Source: Bifidobacterium bifidum ATCC 29521 = JCM 1255 = DSM 20456 (GTDB taxonomy: Bacteria > Actinomycetota > Actinomycetes > Actinomycetales > Bifidobacteriaceae). From it: a stretch of DNA of 64,000 nucleotides. Positions 9,281-17,299 of the stretch are shown one piece after another. A program made the position numbers and the translations under genes. The notes beneath the pieces were generated by a model that ran no database searches, was not told the DNA's origin, and saw nothing but the letters and a program-made list of their open reading frames with translations. Location of the stretch: the NCBI RefSeq assembly GCF_001025135.1, contig NZ_AP012323.1:372001-436000 (forward strand), written 5' to 3'. The stretch's first letter is position 1. Each line of letters begins with the position of its first letter.

Positions 9281-9390
9281 ACGGGTTGAAATAGCCGTTC
9301 TGGGCAATTCCCCGTGCGAAATCGCCGTTTTGAGCTCGAAAAACGGCGATTTCGCACGGGGAATTGTGGATCTCGGCTATTTCAACCCGT
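9281..9390. repeat. Long imperfect palindrome at convergent junction
   Basis: The outer arms (16 bp, 9281-9296 with 9375-9390) and inner arms (27 bp perfect, 9305-9331 with 9340-9366) fold into one long hairpin. It shares no obvious sequence with the other palindromes. It sits after the surface-protein pair and before reverse-strand hydrolase debris. Confidence 0.85.
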
Positions 9391-9483
9391 ATTTTCGCGT
9401 TCTGTTCGCCCTCCACAGCCCGTAAATGGCCCAGCCGGTCGGGCTTTACGGCTCATCCGGCCAGCGCATCGCTGACGAATCGG

Positions 9484-9687
9484 TCGACCGTCGACCAATG
9501 CGGCCCTTGCCTCCTCGGCTGCATCACGGCGCGCGCCCTCCAGCTTGGCGCCGGGAACCTTACCGGCCCTGACCAGTTTCATCATCGAAAGCGGCGCCTG
9601 CGTGTCAAGGACGAATCGGAACATGAACGCCGACGTGGCCAGCGTCAACGCGCCTGCGGACGCCGCGGCGATGCCGGTAATTCGGCA
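9484..9687 (-). pseudogene. N-terminal remnant of a membrane-anchored alpha/beta hydrolase
   Basis: The open stretch encodes a signal-anchor-like segment GIAAASAGALTLATSAFMFRF followed by VLDTQAPLSMMKLV and KVPGAKLEGARRDAAEEA, which resembles the start of bifidobacterial membrane-anchored hydrolases of the prolyl-oligopeptidase-like type. No start codon, nucleophile motif or catalytic domain remains. Both sides run into non-coding DNA, so it is called a remnant. Confidence 0.45.
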
Positions 9688-9978
9688 TCCGCGCCGTACC
9701 CGGCCGGCGCGTCGCGAGCGAAATGAGTCATGCCGATGCGTGAAAGCAGCCGGCGCAAACGCAGCGCAGCTTCCCCTGCGGATACCCTGTGCCGACTGGA
9801 TTCCAAGCCGGCTGCACGGCCCAAGCGCGGCCGGCATGCCCGGGAAGAGCGCGAAAGGCGAAAAATCCTCACGACCTCTAGCGAACCGCGCGAACGGTTG
9901 TTAGTGTTGATGCACAGACGATTTCGGTTGCCGCGGCAGGCGTGCCGTCGGCTGATTGACGCGGCGCGCCGAACGCCG

Positions 9979-10062
9979 CATATACCGCTTGGTGCGCACC
10001 AGACGTAGAGCGGCGGTCTCCAAAACCGCAGGTCGTTGGTTCGAAGCCAACCGCGTATGCCA
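9979..10062 (+). other. tRNA-Trp(CCA)-like fragment, possible attachment site
   Basis: The 3' half is intact tRNA: anticodon stem GCGGT/ACCGC with loop CTCCAAA (CCA anticodon), T arm GTTGG-TTCGAAG-CCAAC, then an acceptor strand, G and CCA. The 5' half is poor: the D loop is too long and the 5' acceptor strand pairs badly. It abuts a phage-type HTH gene, so it may be the tRNA-end footprint of an integrated element. Confidence 0.5.
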
Positions 10063-10063
10063 G

Positions 10064-10339
10064 TCACTTGTTTTTTCGGGGTCTGCCTCCGCCGACGCCC
10101 CGACCGGGACGCTTCGTGTTCCATCCGTCTATCGTCTCCGGGAGCCAGCCGCGCGTGCGGCCTATCATGGCGTCGGGTTCGGGGAGCTTGAGGTTGAGCA
10201 GGCCGCCGCTGGTTATGCCGAGGCGTTCGGCGACCTGCTTGAAGCCGAGAGATATGCAGTCCGAGAACACGCGACACGCAGTGAATCTTAACGACCGCAG
10301 GACTAGGCAAACAACAAATGGCACTACGCAGATGCTCAT
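10064..10339 (-). CDS. Small phage-type HTH protein (AlpA/excisionase-like)
   Basis: The recognisable core is GFKQVAERLGITSGGLLNL, then DAMIGRTRGWLPETIDGWN and a basic tail GGGRPRKNK. This is a winged-HTH pattern seen in short prophage and plasmid regulators of actinobacteria. The first 30 residues of the open frame are Cys/Val-rich and not family-like, so the start is uncertain (GTG at VFSDCISLG is possible). It stops two bases from the tRNA-like CCA end and sits beside an HNH fragment, suggesting remains of a mobile element. Confidence 0.45.
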   Translation of the reverse strand: MSICVVPFVVCLVLRSLRFTACRVFSDCISLGFKQVAERLGITSGGLLNLKLPEPDAMIGRTRGWLPETIDGWNTKRPGRGVGGGRPRKNK

Positions 10340-10506
10340 ACACCCACTGCCACCTGCCCGTCACCCGCGGCCAAGCATGGGACCTCGGACATAACGACCG
10401 GCGCGACGGATACAACGGACCCGAACGCGCGAGCTGCAACCGCAAAGCGGGAGCGGCCAACGGCAACCGCATGCGCGAACACTGGAACAAGCAAACAGGA
10501 AACAAC
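10318..10506 (+). pseudogene. C-terminal HNH endonuclease fragment (phage type)
   Basis: The translation has the zinc-finger and HNH features CSYTHCHLPV, WDLGHNDRRD, YNGPERASCNRKAGAANG. These match the C-terminal part of small phage HNH nucleases (Cys pair, DxGH and the Asn-Arg-Lys end). The N-terminal half is missing and the frame then runs antisense through the acyl-CoA ligase, so it is a truncated fragment of a prophage gene. Confidence 0.5.
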
Positions 10507-10530
10507 GTGGCGACTGCAGGCCGGGTGAGC

Positions 10531-12363
10531 CTACTTCTTCTTCGGCACGTAGATCACAGTGTCGATCAGTTCTCGGTAGTGCGCGACGATCTGCGCGCGG
10601 CGGGTCTTCAGGCTGGCCGTCAGCATGCCGTTGTCTTGTGTGAACTCGTCGGGCAGAATCTCGAACTTGCGGATCGACTCGGCGCGAGACACGCCCTCAT
10701 TGGCCTGATTCACCGCACGCTCGACTTCGGTGTGCACGATCGGATTGCGGGCCAGCGACGCCAGGTCGGACTCCTCCTGAGCGCCCTGCGATTTCAGCCA
10801 CGCGTTCGCATCGGCGAGATCCAACGTGACCAGCGCGGCCACGAACGGCTTCCGGTCGCCGATGACCAGACACTGGTTCACAACCGGCGATGTCATCACG
10901 GCGGCCTCCAACAGGCCGGGGGAGACGTTCTTGCCGCCGGCGGTGATGATCAGATCCTTCTTGCGGCCGGTGATCGAAATGAAGCCGTCCTCGTCGATGT
11001 CGCCCAGATCGCCGGTGTGCAGCCAGCCGTCGACGATCTGCTCGGCGGTCACATCGGGATGGTTGTGGTATCCGCGGCAGACCAGATGGCCGCGTACGCA
11101 CAGTTCGCCGTCGTCCGCGATACCCGCGGTGACGCCGCTCATCGGCATGCCGATCGTGCCGATCCGATTGTTCTCCGGCAGGCTCACGCACACCGGCCCG
11201 CAGGTCTCCGTCATGCCGTAGCCCTCAAGCAGCGGCATGCCGATGCCGTTGAAGAAGTGCGAAAGGTTGGCGTCCATCGGGGCGCCGCCGGTGATGGCGA
11301 AGTCGGCGTTCGGGCCGAAAATCGTGCGGATCTTCTTGTACACCACCAACTCGTAGAACCCGTGGGCGAGGCGCCCCCGCCACGGCAGTTTCTCGCCGGC
11401 CTGCTCGGCCTTCGACCAATCCCGCGCCACGTCCGCCGCACGCAGGAACATCTTGCCGGCGATGCCCTTGCCGGCGCGCTGCGACGCTGCGTTATACACC
11501 TTCTCGAACACGCGAGGCACCGCCAGCAGCAGCGTCGGGCCGAACGACTCGAAATCCTTGACGATCGTCTTCATGTCGGAACTCAGTCCCAACGTCAGCG
11601 TGCCGCAGAAGCTCAGCAGCTCCATGAACCGCGCGAACACGTGGCTCAGCGGCAGGAACAGCAGCAGACGGCGGTCGGGCCACGCGCAGGCGCGGGGCAT
11701 GTACTGCATGGCCGACAGGCACAGGAACGCCAGATTGCGGTGCGACAGCTCCACGCCCTTGGGGGTGCCGGTGGAGCCGGACGTGTAGACGATCGTCGCG
11801 AGGTCGTCGCCGTGGGCGTCGTTCTTGCGCGCCCAGAACTCCTCGTCGCTCACTTCCTTGCCATACGCCTGCAAGGCTTCGAGCGCGCCGGCCTCGATCA
11901 CGAACACCTTGCGCAGCGACTGCACCTCATCGTGGATGGATTCGATCTTGTCGCGCTGCCCGTCGTCCTCGGCGAACGCGATCGTGGCCTGCGAATCGTT
12001 GAAGATCCAGCTCACCTGAGCGTCGGAATTCGTCTCGTAGACCGGGACGGTGAGCGCCCCGACCGCCATGATGGCCATGTCGAGCGCGGTCCATTCCCAG
12101 CGCGTACGCGACACGATTGACACGGCGTCGCCCTTCTTCACACCCAAGCCGATCAGACCCTTGCCCAGGGCGATCACCAGGTCGCGGAACTGCGTCGCGG
12201 AGAACGACTTCCAGCCGCCGTCCGCCTTGTATTCGACGGTCGAGCCGTCCGGGTCGCGCTGGGCGCGGCGGTCAAGGAAATCAAACAGGTTGATATCGTC
12301 GTCGATCGGTTCCTTCAGCGGATTGGTGAACTCTTTGACCATGGTCGAGGAATTTACTGTCAT
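10531..12363 (-). CDS. Long-chain fatty-acid-CoA ligase
   Basis: This 610-residue ANL-superfamily enzyme activates fatty acids with ATP and CoA for lipid metabolism. Visible are the P-loop [11 protein letters not shown] (193-203), [10 protein letters not shown], the A5 motif [10 protein letters not shown], the A7-type [27 protein letters not shown] and a C-terminal lysine region KNVSPGLLE. The ATG at [12 protein letters not shown] was chosen; AAGAGAG precedes it closely and the upstream extension is not family-like. Just upstream lie two poly-G runs. Bacterial members of this type (FadD15-like) have this length. Confidence 0.93.
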   Translation of the reverse strand: MTVNSSTMVKEFTNPLKEPIDDDINLFDFLDRRAQRDPDGSTVEYKADGGWKSFSATQFRDLVIALGKGLIGLGVKKGDAVSIVSRTRWEWTALDMAIMAVGALTVPVYETNSDAQVSWIFNDSQATIAFAEDDGQRDKIESIHDEVQSLRKVFVIEAGALEALQAYGKEVSDEEFWARKNDAHGDDLATIVYTSGSTGTPKGVELSHRNLAFLCLSAMQYMPRACAWPDRRLLLFLPLSHVFARFMELLSFCGTLTLGLSSDMKTIVKDFESFGPTLLLAVPRVFEKVYNAASQRAGKGIAGKMFLRAADVARDWSKAEQAGEKLPWRGRLAHGFYELVVYKKIRTIFGPNADFAITGGAPMDANLSHFFNGIGMPLLEGYGMTETCGPVCVSLPENNRIGTIGMPMSGVTAGIADDGELCVRGHLVCRGYHNHPDVTAEQIVDGWLHTGDLGDIDEDGFISITGRKKDLIITAGGKNVSPGLLEAAVMTSPVVNQCLVIGDRKPFVAALVTLDLADANAWLKSQGAQEESDLASLARNPIVHTEVERAVNQANEGVSRAESIRKFEILPDEFTQDNGMLTASLKTRRAQIVAHYRELIDTVIYVPKKK

Positions 12364-12416
12364 ACTCTCTTGAATACTCTCAGCGCGGTACAAAAACCGC
12401 GCGACAGGCGGCATTC

Positions 12417-12434
12417 GGGGGGGGCGGGGGGGGG
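12417..12434. repeat. G8-C-G9 homopolymer tract upstream of acyl-CoA ligase
   Basis: Eight G, one C and nine G lie 54-71 bp upstream of the ligase start, where its promoter or leader would be. Such runs slip readily. The rest of 12364-12645 shows no gene. Confidence 0.85.
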
Positions 12435-12645
12435 CGAGCATGCGGCGCGATGATGTCGCATTATGTGCGTCGCGCGTGGCCGGGGCTGTACGATGGAGGC
12501 AGGTTTGCCAGTATCGCGCCTTCGGTGGCGCGGCGCGGTGATTCGTGGCCGATGAAGGTGACGGGCGGAATAGGCGAGGCGCGGGCGAGATACAGGCGAG
12601 CGGCATGAGCCGGAGCGAAGCGGCCCGAGCCGGACGGGAGCAATC

Positions 12646-13027
12646 ATGAACATGCCGCCGGGCTGGTATCCGGACCCATCGGGCGATCCCTCGCTGATGC
12701 GTTGGTGGGATGGCGAGGAATGGACCGGTGACTTCGCGCCGGCGCAGCAGGTGACGCCGGACGGCAACCGTATTCGCCGGGCGCGTACCCGATGACGAAT
12801 AGCGACCGCAACCTGCGTCTCACTGCATTCATCCTCAACATCATCTCGATGGTCGCGTTGGGATGGACGTTGCTCCCGCTGGCATGGATGATCCCGATGA
12901 CGGTGATGAGTTGGGGCATCTACAAGGGCACGCGGGCCAACACCGTGGCGTTCGGTGTGTGCAACCTGCTGTTCGTGAATACCATTTTTTTGGGGGGGGG
13001 CTGCCCGTCAGCAACAAAGAGCGGTGA
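12646..13027 (+). pseudogene. DUF2510 membrane protein, apparently frameshifted twice
   Basis: After GGGAGCAATC an ATG opens MNMPPGWYPDPSGDPSLMRW, the DUF2510 signature, but the frame closes at TGA 12793-12795. A second frame begins at the overlapping ATG 12792 and encodes TNSDRNLRLTAFILNIISMV and PLAWMIPMTVMSWGIYKG, the two-helix membrane part usually fused to DUF2510. Near the end a T7-G9 run (12985-13000) sends the frame off course; with one more G it would end GGGLPVSNKER-stop at 13027, as in relatives. It may be a phase-variable gene, two ATGA-coupled genes, or decay. Confidence 0.6.
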
Positions 13028-13122
13028 CCGATTCCGCGGAATTTCAGGCGTGTCGCGATTTTTGTCCCGTTTGTACAGGCGGTCGGGTAATGTATTCCCC
13101 TGTTGCCTGTCAAGGTGACATT

Positions 13123-13195
13123 GCGGACATAGCTTAGTTGGTAAAGCGCAACCTTGCCAAGGTTGAGACCGCGGGTCCGAGTCCCGTTGTCCGCT
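13123..13195 (+). tRNA. tRNA-Gly(GCC)
   Basis: Acceptor GCGGACA pairs with TGTCCGC. The anticodon arm is CAACC-TTGCCAA-GGTTG and the T arm follows with GGTCCGAGTCCC. CCA is not encoded. It is first of a four-tRNA cluster. Confidence 0.93.
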
Positions 13196-13243
13196 CGCAG
13201 ATTCGGCTGGCTGAAGCGATTCGGCCGGTCGGCACGCAGACCC

Positions 13244-13315
13244 GGGCGGTTGGCGCAGAGGTAGCGCACTTCCCTGACACGGAAGGGGTCACAAGTTCGA
13301 ATCTTGTATCGCCCA
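13244..13315 (+). tRNA. tRNA-Val(GAC)
   Basis: Acceptor GGGCGGT pairs with ATCGCCC. The anticodon arm is CTTCC-CTGACAC-GGAAG, giving anticodon GAC. The T loop is TTCGAAT. CCA is not encoded. Confidence 0.93.
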
Positions 13316-13345
13316 CGGATGCCGAAGTTCACTTCGGTGTGCACT

Positions 13346-13418
13346 GGGTGATTGGCGCAGCGGCTAGCGCACTTCCTTCACACGGAAGGGGTCGTAGGTT
13401 CGATTCCTACATCACCCA
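13346..13418 (+). tRNA. tRNA-Val(CAC)
   Basis: Acceptor GGGTGAT pairs with ATCACCC. The anticodon arm is CTTCC-TTCACAC-GGAAG, giving anticodon CAC. It is closely similar to the neighbouring Val(GAC) gene in the D and anticodon arms, consistent with tandem duplication. Confidence 0.93.
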
Positions 13419-13442
13419 CGGCCGCTACGGTGGTCGGTTTTC

Positions 13443-13515
13443 GGGGCTATGGCGCAGCTGGTAGCGCATCTCCATGGCATGGAGAGGGTCAGGGGTTCGA
13501 ATCCCCTTAGCTCCA
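13443..13515 (+). tRNA. tRNA-Ala(GGC)
   Basis: Acceptor GGGGCTA pairs with TAGCTCC. The anticodon arm is TCTCC-ATGGCAT-GGAGA, giving anticodon GGC. It is last in the cluster and is followed at once by a terminator. Confidence 0.93.
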
Positions 13516-13525
13516 CAGAACAGAA

Positions 13526-13562
13526 CGTCCCTCCTTCCGGGAGGGGCGTTTCTTGTTTTTTC
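13526..13562 (+). terminator. Terminator of the tRNA cluster
   Basis: A 9-bp stem CGTCCCTCC/GGAGGGGCG with a five-base loop is followed by a T-rich run ending TTTTTT. Confidence 0.85.
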
Positions 13563-14085
13563 GAGCCTATACCCGCAGGCGAGGATCCTCGGCATCGACA
13601 GCTCCCCGGACATGATCACCTCGGCGCGCAAGCTCCGCCCCGACTGCGATTTCGATGTGCTGGACGCCGGGTCGCTCGACGAGCTCGACACCGATTTCGA
13701 TGTAGTCTTCTCCAACGCCTGCCTGCAATGGGTGCCGAACCATGAACGGGTGCTGCCCTCCATGCTGCGACGGCTTAACGCCGGCGGCATCGCGGCGGCG
13801 CAATTCACCGAGAACATCAACCTGCCGCCGCACATCATCATGCGCGAGACCGCGTGCGAGCCGAAATGGCGGCAGTGGATCAGCGAGATACGCCGCTACT
13901 GCAATCTCGGCGGCGACAATTTCGACGTAAGCGCATACTATGATCTGCTCGCCCCGCTCTCCGCGCACGTCGACGTGTGGGAGACGAACTACTACCATGC
14001 GCTGCCTGGGTATGAGGCGATCCTCGACTGGTATCGCGGTACCGGTCTGCGCCCGTATCTGGCCCAGCTGCCCGATGACGGCCTA
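13563..14085 (+). pseudogene. Trans-aconitate methyltransferase-like gene, truncated at both ends
   Basis: The open frame has the middle of a SAM-dependent methyltransferase of the trans-aconitate methyltransferase type: ILGIDSSPDMITSARK (motif II), DLDTDFDVVFSNACLQWVPN with the family ALQW-like signature, then AAQFTENINLPPHIIMRETA and YHALPGYEAILDWYRGTGLRPYL. The first 40 or so residues including the SAM-binding GCG motif are missing, because the fragment starts right after the tRNA terminator. The end is cut exactly where the repeat element begins. The fragment is internal and cannot be active. Confidence 0.7.
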
Positions 14086-14106
14086 TATCTGCGAGTTTTG
14101 AGAGCG
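14086..14106. repeat. Solitary half of the CTCTCAAAACTCGCAGATAC element
   Basis: TATCTGCGAGTTTTGAGAGC equals one arm of the palindromes at 6729-6822 and 60393-60496, but without an opposing arm nearby. It marks the 3' breakpoint of the truncated methyltransferase gene. Confidence 0.85.
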
Positions 14107-14245
14107 TCGGTTGAGCGAGCCATAGATTTTTCATATGTCCGCGGTCTTGTGTCGCGCCCTGCGACGTGCTTCGATGGTGGGTGCCGGCGGCAAGGGGCTT
14201 CGCCGGTGCCATATCAATGGTTCGCACGTCAAGAAGGGGGTTGTG

Positions 14246-14365
14246 ATGGTGTCCACCACATTGGACTTCGCCGAGAAGTACCTGCTGAAAACCGAGGTCA
14301 GGACCGTCGCGGTCATGCCCGACGACGATGATTCGGTGCGTGATGATGATTCGTACGACGCATAG
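14246..14365 (+). CDS. Small acidic protein of unknown function
   Basis: This 39-residue frame begins with ATG after AAGAAGGGGG at good spacing. It reads MVSTTLDFAEKYLLKTEVRT and ends in an Asp-rich tail (PDDDDSVRDDDSYDA). It is not recognised. An N-terminal amphipathic helix and acidic tail are all that can be seen. It lies in decayed DNA between a truncated methyltransferase and a HIT remnant, so it may itself be a fragment. No modification enzyme that would suggest a RiPP precursor lies nearby. Confidence 0.35.
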   Translation: MVSTTLDFAEKYLLKTEVRTVAVMPDDDDSVRDDDSYDA

Positions 14366-14510
14366 TGCGGTGATCGTTCTCGATGATGTTTGTGCGAGGA
14401 TGACTCATATTCCCGCACAAGTGCGCATGATGCGGATTCCCGGAATCCCGAGACTTGCTTTCGCTTGATGCCCGATTGGCCCGGTACCATACTCGCGCCT
14501 GTATCATTGA

Positions 14511-14699
14511 GGACGATTCGTTGCATATCTTGCCACCGGGAAGGGCCATCATGGGGCGCAGTCGGTGATGCATTTCCACGTGCACTTAATCCCGCGCAGA
14601 TATGGGGACGGATTGGACACCTGGTCCAAGCTGCCGGGCCGCTCGCTCGACCTCGATACGGCATGGCGGCGGTTGTGGCGGGGAAAATCGACTTCGTGA
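14511..14699 (+). pseudogene. HIT-family protein C-terminal remnant
   Basis: The frame contains the histidine triad QSVMHFHVHLIPR followed by RYGDGLDTW, the hallmark of HIT nucleotide hydrolases. A TGA closes the frame just upstream, no N-terminal domain is found, and the end is short. The rest of 14366-14882 holds no other recognisable gene. Confidence 0.55.
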
Positions 14700-14882
14700 G
14701 GATTGTGATATAGGACATCAAAACGGCGGGATTCCGCCGATGCAACCTGTGGTTGCGCACGGTTGCGGGGCATGGTCGGCGATTGCAACCGTAAGATGGT
14801 GGCGGATGGCGCGGACGGCGTGCCATAGTGGGGTCATCGGCCGAACATGACATGATGGAATCACTTGAGAAGGGATTTGACG

Positions 14883-16130
14883 ATGAGCTTCCGCACCAAC
14901 CTGCAATACCTGCGCGCCCAACGCAACATGACCCAGGAGCGACTGGCCATGCTGCTCGGCGTCTCGCGGCAGGCCATTTCGAAATGGGAATCCGAGAAGG
15001 CCTACCCCGAAATGGACAAGCTGCTCATGATCTGCGATCTGTTTGGCTGCACGCTCGACGACCTCGTGCTCGGCGACGTGAGCGTGAGCACCAGCCGGCC
15101 GGACTCGCACGGCGCATCGGCAACCGGCTGCGGCACGACTGTCGGAGGCATGACCGGTGAAGATGCCGGGAGCCCTGCACATGCGGGGAACGCGAAGGGA
15201 AGTATAGGCGACGCCGACGAGCCCGCGCATCTCGGTGCGGCCGGTGCCATCGAGCCAAGCCTCACGGGCGTGCCGACCGGCGAGACACCGTACGGAACCG
15301 GTTCGCCCCGCCCCGCCGTGCACGCCAATACGGCCACCCTGCCGCAGGACCTGACCGGCTACGACGAGCATCGCCGCCGGTTCGCGCTGCTCATCTCCGG
15401 CGGCGTTGCGGCGATCATCGCGGCGGTCGGTATCTGCAATCTGTTCGATTCAAGCAACTCCATCCTCGGCGTGACGCGGCTCAATGACTTCCTCACGTTC
15501 CTGTGCATCTGCATAGGTGTGATCGCCGGGCTGGCGATGCTGGTCCCGGGCGGCATGTCGCACGCCGAGTTCAAACGCCGCCATCCGTATATCGAGGATT
15601 TCTACACCGATGAGGATCGCAGCCGCGAGACGCGTCTGCTGGTGGTCGGCATCGTGGGCGGTATAGCGGCAATCCTGATCGGCATAGCGGTGACTGTGTA
15701 CGCCGATGACGTGTTGGGCATCAGCGATGGATGGCCGAACGCGATCATGCTGATGCTGTACTCGGTCGCCGTCTTCAGTTTCGTTTACTGCGGAATACGG
15801 CACGGCATGCTCGACATCGACGGCTACAACAAGAAGGCCGATACCGATGGCAAGAAAGAGCGTGCAGCCGGGCATGATTTCTACGACAATCTGACCGGTG
15901 CGGTATGCGGCATCATCATGTCGCTGGCCACGATAACCGCCCTGTGCCTACTGTTTCTGGGGCCGTGGATGCTGCATGACGACTGGAGCTCCGTGGGCCT
16001 GTTCTGGCTGCCGTGGCCGATCGGCGGCGTGCTGTGCGGCATAGCGAGCCTCATCATCCAGCTGGTCAAGGATTATCGCAGGCGCAACGACGACGGACAA
16101 GGCGCCGGGCAGCCCGGGCGGACGAAATAG
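14883..16130 (+). CDS. XRE-family HTH protein with C-terminal membrane domain
   Basis: This 415-residue protein has an N-terminal Cro/CI HTH (residues 1-68: LRAQRNMTQERLAMLLGVSR, AISKWESEKAYPEMDKLL, CDLFGCTLDDLVLGD), a Ser/Gly-rich linker (about 70-160) and about six hydrophobic helices (for example FALLISGGVAAIIAAVGICN and LLVVGIVGGIAAILIGIAVT). It is likely a membrane-tethered regulator. The start is ATG after AGAAGGGA rather than an earlier TTG. A hydrolase pseudogene follows with its own strong ribosome-binding site, 17 bp after the stop. Ligand and targets are unknown. Confidence 0.88.
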   Translation: MSFRTNLQYLRAQRNMTQERLAMLLGVSRQAISKWESEKAYPEMDKLLMICDLFGCTLDDLVLGDVSVSTSRPDSHGASATGCGTTVGGMTGEDAGSPAHAGNAKGSIGDADEPAHLGAAGAIEPSLTGVPTGETPYGTGSPRPAVHANTATLPQDLTGYDEHRRRFALLISGGVAAIIAAVGICNLFDSSNSILGVTRLNDFLTFLCICIGVIAGLAMLVPGGMSHAEFKRRHPYIEDFYTDEDRSRETRLLVVGIVGGIAAILIGIAVTVYADDVLGISDGWPNAIMLMLYSVAVFSFVYCGIRHGMLDIDGYNKKADTDGKKERAAGHDFYDNLTGAVCGIIMSLATITALCLLFLGPWMLHDDWSSVGLFWLPWPIGGVLCGIASLIIQLVKDYRRRNDDGQGAGQPGRTK

Positions 16131-16147
16131 CAAGGAAAGGACGGCCG

Positions 16148-16696
16148 ATGGATGATCTCGCCGCGTCTCGTGAGCGGTATCCGTTGCAAACCATGCGATT
16201 GCCGGATGGCGAACCCTTCGCATACCGGTATCATCGCAATCCCTCCGCCCGCGCAACGATTGTGCTCCTGCCGGGCGGAATCGGGCTGTCCGACTGTTCT
16301 GCCTGCATTTTGAACGGTTCGCCGAGGACTGCTCGGTCATCACCTTCGATTATCAGGAGCGGTTCGCGACGAACGCCGAACTGGCGCGTGCCATCGCAAG
16401 TGGAAGCGGACGCTTCGCCTGATACCGATGCCGCTGCACCGGCGTCTGATGGCGTGGGCCGTGATGCGCAAGACGCAAGACCTGTCGTCTGGCGAACGGC
16501 GGCTGATGCAGGGCCTGTGCGATGTCCTCAAGCAGTTGCTGAGCAAGCCGTATCAGCGGCATATGGCCGATTTGCTGATCGATGCTGCGTCGCACGCCGA
16601 CATGGTGACGGCGGTCATCTCGCGCTGTTGGTGCGCATGGACGAGTACATGGATACCGTACGCGCCTTCAGCGGGTCGCATGCGGCCCGCTCTTAG
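16148..16696 (+). pseudogene. Alpha/beta hydrolase, frameshifted and internally deleted
   Basis: A good AAGGAAAGGA precedes ATG and the N-terminus MDDLAASRERYPLQTMRLPD and TIVLLPGGIGLSD, typical of alpha/beta hydrolases. Near 16290 the homologous sequence jumps one frame (FCLHFERFAEDCSVITFDYQ), then stops. Only later pieces such as KPYQRHMADLLIDAASHADM and MDEYMDTVRAF, in different frames, recall the C-terminal half. The nucleophile elbow is gone. It follows the XRE regulator closely, as if once co-expressed. Confidence 0.65.
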
Positions 16697-16705
16697 CAGG
16701 CGTCT

Positions 16706-16795
16706 CTAGTCTCGCGTCGGATCCTTCTGCAGAAGCAGGAACACGAGCGCCACGACCAGCAGCACCGCGATAGACAGCACGCCGAGCGAGGCTCG
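16706..16795 (-). pseudogene. Orphan C-terminal fragment of an MFS transporter
   Basis: The 29 codons ASLGVLSIAVLLVVALVFLL to QKDPTRD-stop closely match the last residues of the complete MFS gene ending at 18780 (ASLGVLSIAILLVLALIFLL, QKDPTQA). Nothing upstream on this strand continues the gene. It is a leftover of a duplication or rearrangement. Confidence 0.75.
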
Positions 16796-16975
16796 TGGTC
16801 TGCGACGCATGAGTGTGACCGTGAGCTCCCCAGCTGATGAGCGCAAAGGCAGAGATTGGTTTCGCGTGGGATTGTCCCGATGTCAAGGTCATGATGCAAA
16901 AGCGTTAAGCATCCTACGGATTATATTGAGAAAAGAAGTCATTAGTAATACAATTGGCTTTAGAAAGGATTCATT

Positions 16976-17299
16976 ATGAGCACTACCACTGTTCGCATGG
17001 ATGATGATCTCAAAGCCGAAGTGAACGCCATTCTTGATTCCATGGGATTGAATTTCAATACGTTCGTGAATATGGCCAGCGTGCAGTTGGTGTCGCAGCG
17101 TCGTATTCCGTTCGAGGTGAGGGCGCCTGAACCCGTGCTGCCTCACGCGGGACATGTTGCCGCCAATGGAGTTACGTACCGTGGGGTCGACGAACAGGGA
17201 TATCCGGTGGTCGAAGTGCCGAACGCCATGGTGTTGAATCCGAGCCGGGGCTCCGATGGTGTTGCCGTACTGCCCAAGGCGTGGCGCGATGGCGAATAA
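16976..17299 (+). CDS. RelB/DinJ-family antitoxin
   Basis: This 107-residue protein begins STTTVRMDDDLKAEVNAILD and continues MGLNFNTFVNMASVQLVSQR, the ribbon-helix-helix fold of RelB/DinJ antitoxins. The tail (about 55-107) would bind the toxin. GAAAGGATTC precedes the ATG. It overlaps the start of the toxin-like gene by 11 bp, the usual arrangement for co-translated type II modules. The promoter region is AT-rich (16900-16970), unlike the surroundings, which suits horizontal origin and autoregulation. Confidence 0.88.
   Translation: MSTTTVRMDDDLKAEVNAILDSMGLNFNTFVNMASVQLVSQRRIPFEVRAPEPVLPHAGHVAANGVTYRGVDEQGYPVVEVPNAMVLNPSRGSDGVAVLPKAWRDGE

Noticed and set aside
9645-10505. 286-codon open frame on the minus strand across the tRNA-like fragment
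   Set aside because: It reads through tRNA and antisense DNA with Arg-rich, low-information sequence and no homology signal.
12417-12434. G-quadruplex as the main explanation for the G8-C-G9 tract
   Set aside because: Possible chemically, but nothing in the sequence distinguishes it from a slippage tract.
14246-14365. RiPP precursor peptide
   Set aside because: No modification or export genes nearby, and the acidic tail lacks a core-like Cys/Ser/Thr pattern.
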